Below are positions 1 to 12,000 of a stretch of 64,000 nucleotides of DNA, piece after piece. Positions within the stretch are counted from its first letter, which is position 1; each line of letters opens with the position of its first letter. The stretch comes from Myxocyprinus asiaticus (lineage: Eukaryota; Chordata; Actinopteri; Cypriniformes; Catostomidae). Location: positions 24,414,156 to 24,478,155 of the forward strand of contig NC_059348.1 in assembly GCF_019703515.2 (NCBI RefSeq), read 5' to 3'. The notes under the pieces were generated by a model. That model did not search any database. It saw nothing but the letters and a program-made list of their open reading frames with translations, and was not told the DNA's origin. A program made the position numbers and the translations under genes.

Positions 1-596
1 AAAATATTGTTAAAATAGTCATTACTGACTCAAAACCAATCTGATTCCAATAAGAAAATGAAAAGTTCAGGTTTGACATTGCAACATCAAGAAGTATAAG
101 GGATGGGAACTGTGACATGCACAGACCTTAGCAGGGACAGGGGCGGAAGGATGAAAAAGATGGCCAGATTTTCCCGAGAGCGAATGTGTGTATATTGTAA
201 AGGAACTGAATGAATGTGGTAATCTGGCAGGCTTTTTAAGTAGCTTTTTAGAAAATTCTCTTGACATTGTCTAAGAAAATTATCTATAAAAAAACCAAAG
301 TAGAGCGTTATCACCCAGATCAGAACTAGAACATGGGAAGACCTGTGACTTATGTGACCTATTGTGCTTTTAGGTTTTGGCAAGTACAGTGTCATATATT
401 CTTAATGCAAATATTATTAGGTAATCATTTAAAATCAATTTAAGGTTTTGTAAATAATTTCTTTGTCTTTAATTAATTCTGAATTTTGTACAGTATCTCC
501 TAAGAGTCCACTTTATTTTGAGTATGTCTTGTCAGGTTTGTGCTCAAAAAATGAGCCACCAGTTAAAGTAGTTCACCTAAAAATGGAAAATTTACT

Positions 597-870
597 CTTA
601 CTCACTCATTTACTCACCCTTATGTTGTTCAAAATCCATATGCTGTTTTTTTTTTTCTTGGAACATAAAAATAGATATGTTAAGAAGCTCTATTCCATAG
701 AATAACAGTTTATAGTGAGCAGGAGCTATCAAGCTTCATGAAGAACAAATACTATAAAGCACTATTAAAGGTTCAGCATAAAGGCATCATAACAATAGTC
801 CATATGACAAGTGCACTATGTTCCAAAATTTCTAGGGACATACAACAGCTATGTGTTGTATGGACTACTT
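597..870. repeat. Fragment of TTAA fold-back repeat family
   Basis: The words for a start-of-element 'CATTTACTCACCCTTATGTT' motif and, further on, 'AAGGCATCATAA' followed by a 'TCCATATGAC' motif match the arms of the complete element at 3842-5631. Neither end is preserved. This is an old diverged copy. Confidence 0.4.
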
Positions 871-2149
871 TTATGGTATTTTTATAATGATTTTCATTTC
901 TTCTCATTGGACCTTGACAGCAGTGGTCAACATGAACAGCATGAACTGTTTTTGTATGGAAAAGAGCAGTGTTAGGATTCTTGAAGAAAAGATTGTGTTA
1001 ATATTCTACTGGGGGGAAAAACACAGTGAGGATCAACTTAAGGGCAGTAAATAATTTTGTATATTTTATTTTTGTTCGCCAGCTGACACAGTCATGTCAT
1101 TTTACAGATACATTAGTGATGAAAAGAAATTAAATTTCTATTCTTTTTTTCTTTGAGACGGCACAAAAAAGAAAGAAAAGATGACCGAAACTGGCAAATT
1201 GCTAGCAATGCAGACACAGTGTTTGTCTTATACTGTGTGAACTTTAAAAATACATGTATCTTTTAAAACCAAAAATTATGCAATTTTGGGCAATTCAATG
1301 TTCTGGGGCGCATGCCAAACTGCATTTATTGCTTCTTTGAAAAGCACTGCTGCGGGAGGGGACACCACTCGAAAGATCGTTCAAAACAAAAGTGAGAAAA
1401 TGAATCTTTTCCCGAAGGGCCCTTCCACAAGACTGTTAGCGTAGGGTACATTCATCTAGTAATGTCATGTTTCCTGCAGAGTACCCAGTTCAAGGGCTCT
1501 GCACTTTGGAGTGAGTAGGGCATGGGGAGGATCACTTGTGATTAGGATCCACCCCTGATCTCCTGTAGCGTGCGCTGTTAAAGGCACCTGTGCTTAATTT
1601 TCTTTACTACATCCGCCATTTACAAAGCAATCTCATAACACATTATTACTGTTATTGTGAGATTATTACGAGATTTGAATTTTTTATTTAACTATTTTAA
1701 TTTAATTATAAAAATGTCTCCCCTTTTTCTGGCTCGTGCCCCTGATGCCCCCGTTCTGTGCCCGTCACAGGATGGGAATCATAAGGAATTTAATGATTTT
1801 TATTCCACTTTACAATTACGATTCCTCATTCAATTAATGATTCCTTTGGTAGTTTTAAGGAAAAACACCCCTCCCTCTCCAAATAATTGGTCCTAACTAT
1901 CTACTAAACAAAAACAATACTATTTTTGTATTTATTTCACATATTTAAATTTCCCACATATTTCAAACAAAGTACCATTTGCTACAATAAAACTCTGTGT
2001 AAACTTTCAAATTTGTACATGTTGTTATTTTAACAACTAGTCAGTAATTATACTGATTTCAGTCTCACGTGCTTGTTTTTCTCTGTCATTACATTCAATT
2101 CAGACTCCAAGTTCACAACTGAGCTAAAACATAATTTCTTTTGCCAGGG

Positions 2150-2300
2150 CACTGTAGGTTTAGTAGTGGTGCAAAATCATCGGAAGAATGCAGGCGTTAA
2201 CGGAACCGAAGGCAATGAAAATAATTTGGTTCATGTATTCTTTTTTTTTTTTTAAATGAACCGGTTCTGAATAAGAACTGATTCTCAAATCCCAACCCTA
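2150..2300. mobile_element. 3' end of a hAT-like element (remnant)
   Basis: The sequence AACCGGTTCT is followed by a terminus CCCAACCCTAA at about 2290-2300. The same kind of end (CCCAACCCTTA) occurs at about 43940-43950, so the two belong to one dispersed family. The 5' end was not found; similar AT-rich sequence runs back to about 1660. Confidence 0.35.
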
Positions 2301-2726
2301 AGTATGAGACTGATAATCTGTGCAAAAGAAGGCTAAATCTTATCAACTCTCTCCATTTCCTCAAATGTATTTCAATACTTTATCGTGGGTAAATGATACC
2401 ATTAAAAAATAAATAAATAAATAATGTATGAACACTCAGTAGCTATTTAAAATGAAAGCTCTGTAGTACTCCAATTGATGCCTCAAAAAGCTATAATTAC
2501 AGAAATATAACACATTTGGTTGAGAGGTAAGCTGAGAGACAGGAACTGTTAACCGTGGCATTTAGCCAATGTCAACATCAAGCCCATCTGTGCAGCTGCA
2601 CTGAGAGCAAAAACATTGGAGGAAGCAACTCTGCACTTATGTAATAAACATAAACCCATGGAGTGCACCATACGCTTATGTGAACACATAGACCAACACG
2701 CACACCCTTCATTGTGTGAAACCAAC

Positions 2727-2825
2727 CATTATCTAATGGGGAAGATGGCTCCCTCTCATCCAGGTCATCCGCAGAAGACATGGTACCAGTTGAGGGAGTT
2801 CTGGGAAGCCTGCGTTTGAAATCCC
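2727..2825 (-). CDS. arhgap29: arhgap29 coding exon 15
   Basis: Encodes about residues 618-650, with PRTPS and [10 protein letters not shown] motifs that are strongly conserved just before the C1 domain. Acceptor ctgtag and donor gttggt; 99 bp, phase 1 at both ends. The donor end is the least certain of the fifteen exons. Confidence 0.8.
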
Positions 2826-5800
2826 CTACAGCATGAACACACAATTAAAAACACACATTAGACGCTCACTTCCATCCTGCAGGGCATTTCTCCAAACTGC
2901 CCATTGTGAACCAGGTCAACCACTTTGCAAACAAAACTTCCAAACATGCTTGAACTGGAAATATTATTAGAGGATGTTTTGTGAATCCTGTTGAATTCTG
3001 CTGATGTAGATATGTCACCAAGGTAAAGTTATCAAGCTAGCTAAGTTAGATGAGGTATTTTGTTTTAACTGAGAGAATGACTTTTCCAGTGAATTAATAG
3101 CTGGCTCTAAAATTTACTGATACTATTGAAAATGACAAAAATAATAATTTATTTGAAAGAAAACAATGTTTAATAAAAAATATAAACATTTTTATGAGAC
3201 TCATGAAAAATATGTTTCTAAAAGTAACATTTAAAATTTATGTGGTCAGGTTTGGCCTAATGTTTGAAAATATTTACAAAGCATGTAAAAATCTGAACTA
3301 CTGGCAAGCAAAAATACATTTGTATAGTTGAGCCATCATGTATACTGTATGAAATCTTTATATGAAAGATATGACATTTCCAATGTTATGACTCGTAGCA
3401 TTTAAGTGAGAGAAATTACCTGGACTGGCTGTGGGGGAGTCCACTGAACGAGACTCACTACTTCCTCCAGCGCTTTCTGAGTCACTGCACATCCCTCCTC
3501 CACCAGCACTGCCTGAACTCCAAGCCCGCTGCGAGCCCTGTGGCCTTACTGCTACAACACACACACACATAAGCAATTCAGTATGACTGCCTGATCTATG
3601 ACATGTCTGAAATTCAAACTGGAGAAAAGAGTAATATGTGAAGTGTCTGTGACTGGCAGAATCTGTTATGGGATGGACAGCAGCTCATGTTTTGTTTCAC
3701 ACTGAAAAGCTCTTTACATTGTCCACTTAACATTACTTAACTTGACAACCATTATATTTGCCTATTTCAGACTGTTTAAGACATGAAGTTTCTGCAGTTT
3801 CTCAATTATATTAATTGCCTATTTACACATTTCAATATTAAAGGGATAGTTCACCCCAAAATGACAATTCTCTCACTATGTACTCACCCTGATGCCATTA
3901 TAAATGTGTATGACTTTCTTTCTTCTTCTGGACACAGAGAGTTTTAGAAGGATTTTTCAGCTCTGTTGGACCATACAATACAAGTGAATGGTGGCAAGAA
4001 TTCTGAAGCTCCAAAAAGCACATAAAGTAATCCATACAACTACAGTGGTTTAATCCAGCCAGTCTTCTGAAGCGATATGGTAGGGTTGGGTAGGGCTTGA
4101 CATTTACACCTGCTCATCCGTCAAATGCAGAAAGAAATCGGCATTGGCAGGTAACTCCATTGCCCTTAGAAGCCACTTTAGTGGCCACAGCCAAAGCAAA
4201 TGTAATTGTATTTATATCATGTTCAGGCTCGTGTATGTTTCCATTTATGGAAAAAGGTGCAATGATGAAAGTGAATGGTAACTGAGTTTAATCTACCCAA
4301 CAACTCCTTTTGTACTACATGGAATTATTAATTGAGAAAGTTGTAGTTAAAGACTATTGTTTAGGCTATTAGCTTTTCATAACAAATAAGTATATTTTTT
4401 AGAAAGACCATCTACATTAGTCTAACCACATAATGTGGAGCCATCCATGGTCTGACCTGTGGTTATGGCCTTATTATTGCAAATGCCACTAAAAAAATAA
4501 TGTAAGAACAATAGTAAACATTTATGAAGGCAAGTACTTAATTTAGAGATGTTAAAGGAGTTAAAAGGGATTAAAGTCTGGACTTCTGTGGACAAATGGA
4601 CAAATTATTGACATATTTTCCTCCTGTTCTATCCTACTCCTGTTCTTTTTCAAATAAAATGCCCAAAGAAATGCATGCAGTTACAGTCTCCAGTTACGTT
4701 TTGGGGATTTTGGCTATTGTAAATATTGAATGGCTTAGTGACTTTGGAATACCACTAGCCACAGTGGCCAGTGAGCCAAGACATTAATGTCAAGCCCTAG
4801 GTATGGGTGAGAAACATATCAATATTTAAATATTTAATACAATTCCCAATGCATTCTAAGTCCTCGTGGTGGCGTAGTGACTCGCCTCATTCCGGGTGGC
4901 GGAGGACGAGTCTCAGTTGCCTCCGCGTCTGAGACAGTCAATCCACGCATCTTATCACGTGGCTTGTTGAGCACGTTACCGCGGAGACCTAGCGCGTGTG
5001 GAGGCTCACACTATTCTCTGCGGCATCCACGCACAACTCACCACGCGCCACACCGAGAGCGAGAAACACATTATAGTGACCACGAGGAGGTTAACCCAAC
5101 ATGACTCTACCGACCCTAGCAGCCGGGCCAGTTGGTTGCTTAGGAAGCCTGACTGGAGTCACTCAGCATGCCCTGGATTTGAACTTGCAACTCCAGGTGT
5201 GGTAGTCAACGTAAATCCTTTTCTTTATAAATATTCTTCTCCCGGCCCGGTAGGTGGCGATATGCACAAAGAATGGGAGTCACCAAAATCAAAAGAAGAA
5301 ACATGTGAGAGTGAAAGTGGAGATTTACAGTCAGAAAAAGGACTTAAATATCAATCTGCTTCTCACCACACTTATATCGCTTATGATCATATCGCTTCTG
5401 AAGACATTGATTTAACCACTGGAGTCATATGGATTACTTTTATGCTGCCTTTATGTGCTCCATAAAGGCATCATAAAAGGTCACTTGCCTTGTATGGACC
5501 TACAGAGCTGAAATATTCTTCTAAAAAATCTTTGTTTGTGTTGATCAGAAGAAAGAAAGTCATACACATCTGAGATGGCATGAGGGTGAGTAATTGATGA
5601 GAGAATTTACATTTTTTGGTGAACTATCCCTTTAAGCTAAACCTTCACCTGGACTGAGGCCAGACTAAGATTAATTTATTTAAGTGGGAGGTATTACTCT
5701 TACAAAAATGTAATCTTGTTAAGTATCTGCCTTAAACGATGACTCATAATTAAATTTAGAGTTATCAAAATAAAGTTCTCCCTCATGCCTCTTAATTCAT

Positions 5801-6693
5801 GAGCAATATGGTTCCACTTCCCATTCATTTTAAATTCTCATCCTATAAGGCATGAAAGTCAGTGTGTCAGTTTAGAGCTCCACTCTCATGGTTTTGCTCA
5901 TATCTAAGCAATGATTCCTAAGTCTGGATAGGCTGTTATCCAGCAGGCTGATAATGTCACAGCATCAGGGGCTTTTTGAAAGCTTAGAACTGATGGGTTT
6001 GGACCTAAATCCCGAGAGCTGGTAGCCTTCGTCCAGGCTGTGAACAGCCAGTGCTGGGTTAAAAACCTACAAATGACGCATCAAGCCAGAAAACTAATGA
6101 GCTGGACATGATGCCAAATTTGACAAACAAAATATATCCAGTAGTGAAAAGCATCCTGGAGCAACCTGATGTTAATCCTCTAGGGAGCACATTGTTTCCA
6201 ACGATGGAATATTTTTTTCCCATTAGATTTTTTTTTTACATAAAAAATATGCAATAACAAAAGTAAAATAGATTTTGAGTAGATTGAGTGGATCATCATC
6301 ATGGAACACCCGATGATTGGTCTGATTGGTCAATCACAACATTCTGTGGCCAAATATTTTTATATAATCACTGGTAAAATATATCTTTGACAGTTGTCCC
6401 TGACAACATGATTCTTACACTGCTGGTTTCATCTCTTGTTTTACTCCGTGGTTTCTTTTGCGTCACATAATAAGACAATTTCAGCTCAAATAAGTTTTTG
6501 TGTACATTTTTTTTGTTTTATTTACTTATTTGGTATGAAGCTGTGTTCCCAAATAAATGTTGCCAAATGAGCAGTGTTTCCCAACCTTTTTTAACGTAAC
6601 TATCCCCACAGCACCATCATTGAGGTTCAAGTACCCTTTCATCGACACAAAAGCAAAGATGTATACCAAAGGTTAAATATAATTTATATACTG

Positions 6694-6766
<73 letters not shown>

Positions 6767-7992
6767 TATATTGCCAAAAGTATTCGCTCATCTGCCTTTA
6801 GACGCATATGAACTTAAGTGACATCCCATTCTTAATCCATAGGGTTTAATACGACGTCGGCCCACCCTTTGCAGCTATAACAGCTTCAACTCTTCTGGGA
6901 AGGCTTTCCACAAGGTTTAGGAGTGTGTTTATGGGAATTTTTGACCATTCTTCCAGAAGCGCATTTGTGAGGTCAGACACTGATGTTGGACGAGAAGGCC
7001 TGGCTCGCAGTCTTCGCTCTAATTCATCCCAAAGGTGCTCTATCGGGTTGAGGTCAGGACTCTGTGCAGGCCAGTCAAGTTCTTCCACACCAAACTCTCT
7101 TATCCATGTCTTTATGGACCTTGCTTTGTGCACTGGTGCGCAGTCATGTTGGAACAGGAAGGGGCCATCCCCAAACTGTTCCCACAAAGTTGGGAGCATG
7201 GAATTGTCCAAAATCTCTTGGTATGCTGAAGCATTCAGAATTCCTTTCACTGGAACTAAGGGGCCAAGCCCAGCTCCTGAAAAACAACCCCACACCATAA
7301 TCCACCCTCCACCAAACTTCACAGTTGGCACAATGCAGTCAGACAAGTACCGTTCTCCTGGCAACCGCCAAACCCAGACTCGTCCATCAGATTGCCAGAT
7401 GAAGAAGCGTGATTCGTCACTCCAGAGAATGCGTCTCCACTGCTCTAGAGTCCAGTGGCGGCGTGCTATACACCACTGCATCCAACGCTTTGCATTGCAC
7501 TTGGTGATGTATGGCTTGGATGCAGCTGCTCGGCCATGGAAACCCATTCCATGAAGCTCTCTACGCACTGTTCTTGAGCTAATCTGAAGGCCACATGAAC
7601 TTTGGAGGTCTGTAGCGATTGAAAGTTGCCGACCTCTGCGCACTATGCGCCTCAGCATCCGCTGACTGTCATTTTATGTGGCCTACCATTTCGTGGCTGA
7701 GTTGCTGTCATTCCCACTCGCTTCCACTTTGTTATAATACCACTGACAGTTGACTGTGGAATATTTAGTAGCGAGGAAATTTCATGACTGGACTTGTTGC
7801 ACAGGTGGCATCCTATCACAGTACCATGCTGGAATTCACTGAGCTCCTGAGAGCGGCCCATTCTTTCACAAATGTTTGTAGAAGCAGTCTGCATGCCTAG
7901 GTGCTTCATTTTATACACCTGTGGCCATGGAAGTGATTGGAACACCTGAATTCAATTATTTGGATAGGTGAGCGAATACTTTTGGCAATATA

Positions 7993-8073
<81 letters not shown>

Positions 8074-9038
8074 TTCATACACTATACACCGATCAGCCAC
8101 AACACAACTTGTTCAATGAACTGTTGTATATAAGCAATATCACACAAGCAAGAGTGCGATATGGCCCTTCCGGCCGAATGCCATAGGAAATCACAGCAGT
8201 GCTGATTTAGGGCCATATAGCACGATTGCGAGTGTGATATTGCTTATATACAACAGTTCAATGAACAAGTAAATAAAAAAAAATTAGGAAAAACTTAGTG
8301 TGGTCATAAAAAACACATCTGTGCATGGAACTACTTTCTTACGCCATGGATCAGAATCTGCTGTGGCTGGTTCAAAACTAATTATGCATCCAAGCCTCTC
8401 AAAAAGATCACTTTAGAACTACTAGTATCACGGCTTGGGCTGTATCTAACAAGTTATTGGAGAAACAAGTCTTTTGCCTCCACCTGCAGGCTAAAATATG
8501 TAATGTCACAATATTAAATGTAAAGCGACAGATAGCTCTTAACACATCTGTACTGCTCTTACACTTTAGTTTAGAATGGTACGAACACAAGCGGAGTGAT
8601 ATACACAGTGAAGTGTATTCACAGTGTGTATCACTCCGCTTGTGTTACACACAGTGAAGTGTATTCACTGTGTGTATCACTCCGCTTGTGTTCATACCAT
8701 TCTAAACTAAAGTGTAAGAGCAGTACAGATGTGTTAAGAGCTATCTGTCTCATGGAACGTCTCTCGTCCAATCAGATTCGAGGACCGGAACTAACTGTTG
8801 TGTATATATATATCAGAAGCAGAAGCCTTTAGAAGCCTTTATTTTTGTCACACATTATACATTTGCACATATACAGTGAAATTCTTTTTTTCACATATCC
8901 CAGCTAAGACGGGGTCAGAACATAGGGTCAGCCATGGTACGGTGCCCCTGGAGCAGATAGGGTCAAGGGCCTTGCTCAAGGGCCCAACAGTAGCATCTTG
9001 TCGGTCAGTAACCCAGAGCCTTAACCGCTGAGCCCCAA

Positions 9039-9076
<38 letters not shown>

Positions 9077-12000
9077 TGGGGTGTAAACTGCAAGTTTCAT
9101 CATAATTCAATCTTATATCTATACTCTTAGCCAACAATACGATGTTTGCCGATACCTCGAAGTCTGCCGCAATGCAATTTTGATTCAGTTGAGGGGCCTG
9201 TGATCGTTATTACGATATCATGTGCCTATTTTACACAATCACATTTGTTATTTTACAAATGCAACCAAAATATTATTTGAATATTTTATTGATCTCTCTG
9301 AACAACAGTGCAAATCCAGTATCCCATTGGGACATCCACAACAAAATAAGGTACTTTAGTTGTTGAAGAAAAAAAAATGATAGAGCTAAATAAATAATAT
9401 AAAAAAATTCAAGTCAAACACATGTGATCATTACTCATTTGATGACAGCTCAGTGCCTTAAACACTAGTGAGGGACTATTTGTCATCTCTACAACAGTCA
9501 AGTAAGTCTGTCAATCCAAAATAGTTACATACCCACAACTTGTTTCCAACAGGAGAGTATAAGCTATCAGTGTCTTTTCTTGGACTAAACATCCGCAGTT
9601 GTATTGAAAAATTCTGTTAGAGTTTACTGTGATAAATGTTAGTAAGAGTGTTGATCTTTAGATGTAAAAAGTCTTGTAATTGATGCTGGTGCAGGGCAGG
9701 TGTTTTCTCTTTCCCTCGTCAGCGCTGTTTAGCATATCGGAGATGTAACCATTTGATATAGTTGAATTTCCATATAGCACTTTAAAATAGAAATTCCCAT
9801 GTGGAATTCCAATGGATCACATGCATGCATATTGAGGGAAACCTGATTTAATCGTGCATATGAGCCGTTATTCGCTATCCTGTCACCGGAGCTCACATTT
9901 GAGGCAAGAACAGTTGACGGGCGTGCACGGATAGAGCAAAGCACAACTTCAGGATTCAATCACCCTGCGCACATCCGTGTCCCACATGAGAAGAATATTT
10001 AGTGCTTTTAAAATGAGATGAATATCAACAGGTTGCTGCATCGCCTGACAGAAATGTGTATGGACGTGGCTGGCATGAGGGTGTAAAAATGAATGTGCAT
10101 CTTAAAAAATATACATGAATGTTTACGCGTTGAACTGATGACAATGCATCATTAGTTATCCAGATAGATGGATCATTACACCCCTAATATATATACAGTT
10201 TGGCTTACATGTTTATTTTATACAGTATATTGTTAGGCCTGCATGTTTATTGTTTACATACACAAACTAATTACAAGTATTTACACTGATATGTAAAACA
10301 AATGCTAAAATGGTACTGTATCTTTAAGAAAACCGGCATTTCCCACTGATCTATATCAGTGGAAGTTCTGCATTTTGTTTTGGTTGAGCCAATATTAACG
10401 AGAGTGGACTGGCACAGGTTCTTAATGTTTACTTTAGTTGTTTTTTATCAACAACTGACTGTAAAGAACAGAAAGGTTATTAAAAGAGACATTATCAATG
10501 ACAAATGGATTGCGTGGATCTTGTCTTTGATCCACTTTGATGAACTTCACATATTAAAAGATCGATCTAGGGATTTTAAGAATAGATATCAAGTTCGTTC
10601 AAATGAAGATCGCAATGAATTCTGTTATTTTTAGTTTAAGTCATACATTTTGTTTTATAAGTTCAGCATAGCAAAATCCAATTCTTTTGGAGAACCCCCT
10701 AGAACCTGCTTACATAACCCCTGTGGTGGGCATACCCCAGGTTGTGAATCACAGCCATAGAGAGTTAACTGTCTCAAGGGCATAATGGTGATAGTTCATA
10801 GATCATCCCTTGCGGGATTTGAACCAGTGAGCGAATCTTTAAATTACCAGACCAGATGTTTAACCACTAGGGTACACTACCTCCTACCTTGTATGTCTAC
10901 ACTGCTATTGGAGCGTCTCTCTGCAATCTTGGCCTTGCAGGGTCGTACAGTCCCCTCGACCTCATCTGCGCTGGGGTTATCCCCAGATGTAACAGAGCCC
11001 TGGGACAGGTTCCCATGGGAAGAGTGGGTACTGCTCACAGACCTCTTATGGAAGGACATTCTGGAAAGGATAGACATGCTTTATAAAAACACTGCAGGCA
11101 CAACAACTGGAGCAGAAATTAACCAGGGCTAAGGGAAAAAATACACAAACATTTAAAATGTGGGGGCATTTTCTATTTTATCTGTTACAGTGCTGTGAAT
11201 CAGTACACTCCTGATTTCTTCTGCTTCTGTGTATATCTCATACTAAATTGTTTCAAAACTTAAAACAAAATCTAACATAAAACAAAGGCAATCTGAATAA
11301 ACATAAAATACATTTTTTAAATGATAATGTAATTTATTGAAGCAAAAAAATTATCCAATACCAACTGGGCCTGTGTGCAAAAGTATTTGCACCCTTAGTT
11401 ACTTAATCCCTAAATCTATGAAACTGCATTCATAATGGGTTTCAGCTGGACTAGACACACCCAGGCCTGATTACTGCCAGCCCTGTTCAATCAAATAAAC
11501 ACCTAAATATAACTTTTCCAGCAGCATGAAGTTGGCTAAAAGGTCTCACCCAGTAGCACACTATGCCAAAGTCGAAAGAAATTACAGAAATGATGATTGA
11601 AATACATCAGTCTGGGAAGGGTTACAAAGCTATTTTTGAAAGGCTCTGGGACTCCAAAGAACCACAGTGAGAGCCATTATCTCCAAATGGAGAAAACGTT
11701 ACACAGTAGTGAACCTTCCCAGAAGTGGCCGACCTTCCAAAATTCCTCCAAGAGCACAGCGACAACTCATCCAGGAAGTCACAAAAAAGCCAAGGACAAC
11801 ATCCAAAAATTGCAGACCTCTCTCGCATCAATAAAGTTCATGACTCCATTATCAGACAGACACTGGCCAAAAATGCCATCCATGGAAGAGTGGCGAGGCG
11901 AAAACCACTGCTAACCCAGAAGAACATTAAGGCTCGTCGGAATTTTGCCAAAACACACCTTGTTTTTGGGAGAATGTTCTGTGGACTAATGTCGAAAGTA

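Larger units (their letters stand above)
1..2726. other. arhgap29 intron or 3' side, with repeat remnants
   Basis: No exon of arhgap29 is recognised here. The next exons of the gene (C1 and RhoGAP domains) are expected on the minus strand but are not seen, so they probably lie left of the window. The stretch is AT-rich and holds two repeat remnants, described separately. The short open frames lack splice signals or family similarity. Confidence 0.5.
3842..5631. mobile_element. TTAA-flanked fold-back DNA element, interrupted by a hAT and a SINE
   Basis: Termini AGGGATAGTTCACCCC and its inverse (GGTGAACTATCCCT) are flanked by TTAA at 3838-3841 and 5632-5635. The two arms are long inverted copies of each other: the 'TTCTGAAGCGATATGG' motif near 4065-4080 is mirrored near 5385-5402. 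A TTAA duplication with such termini fits piggyBac- or Kolobok-type non-autonomous elements. It has no transposase. Shorter relatives lie at 597-870, 15012-15290 and 30293-30450. Removing the two nested insertions restores one continuous element. Confidence 0.8.

Noticed and set aside
4998..5465. 155-residue open frame
   Set aside because: It runs through a SINE and the fold-back element arm; no protein family likeness.
6925..7554. Plus-strand 209-residue open frame
   Set aside because: Antisense shadow of the Tc1 transposase on the minus strand.
7906..8186. Poly Tyr-Ile open frames
   Set aside because: Translation of a (TA)n microsatellite.
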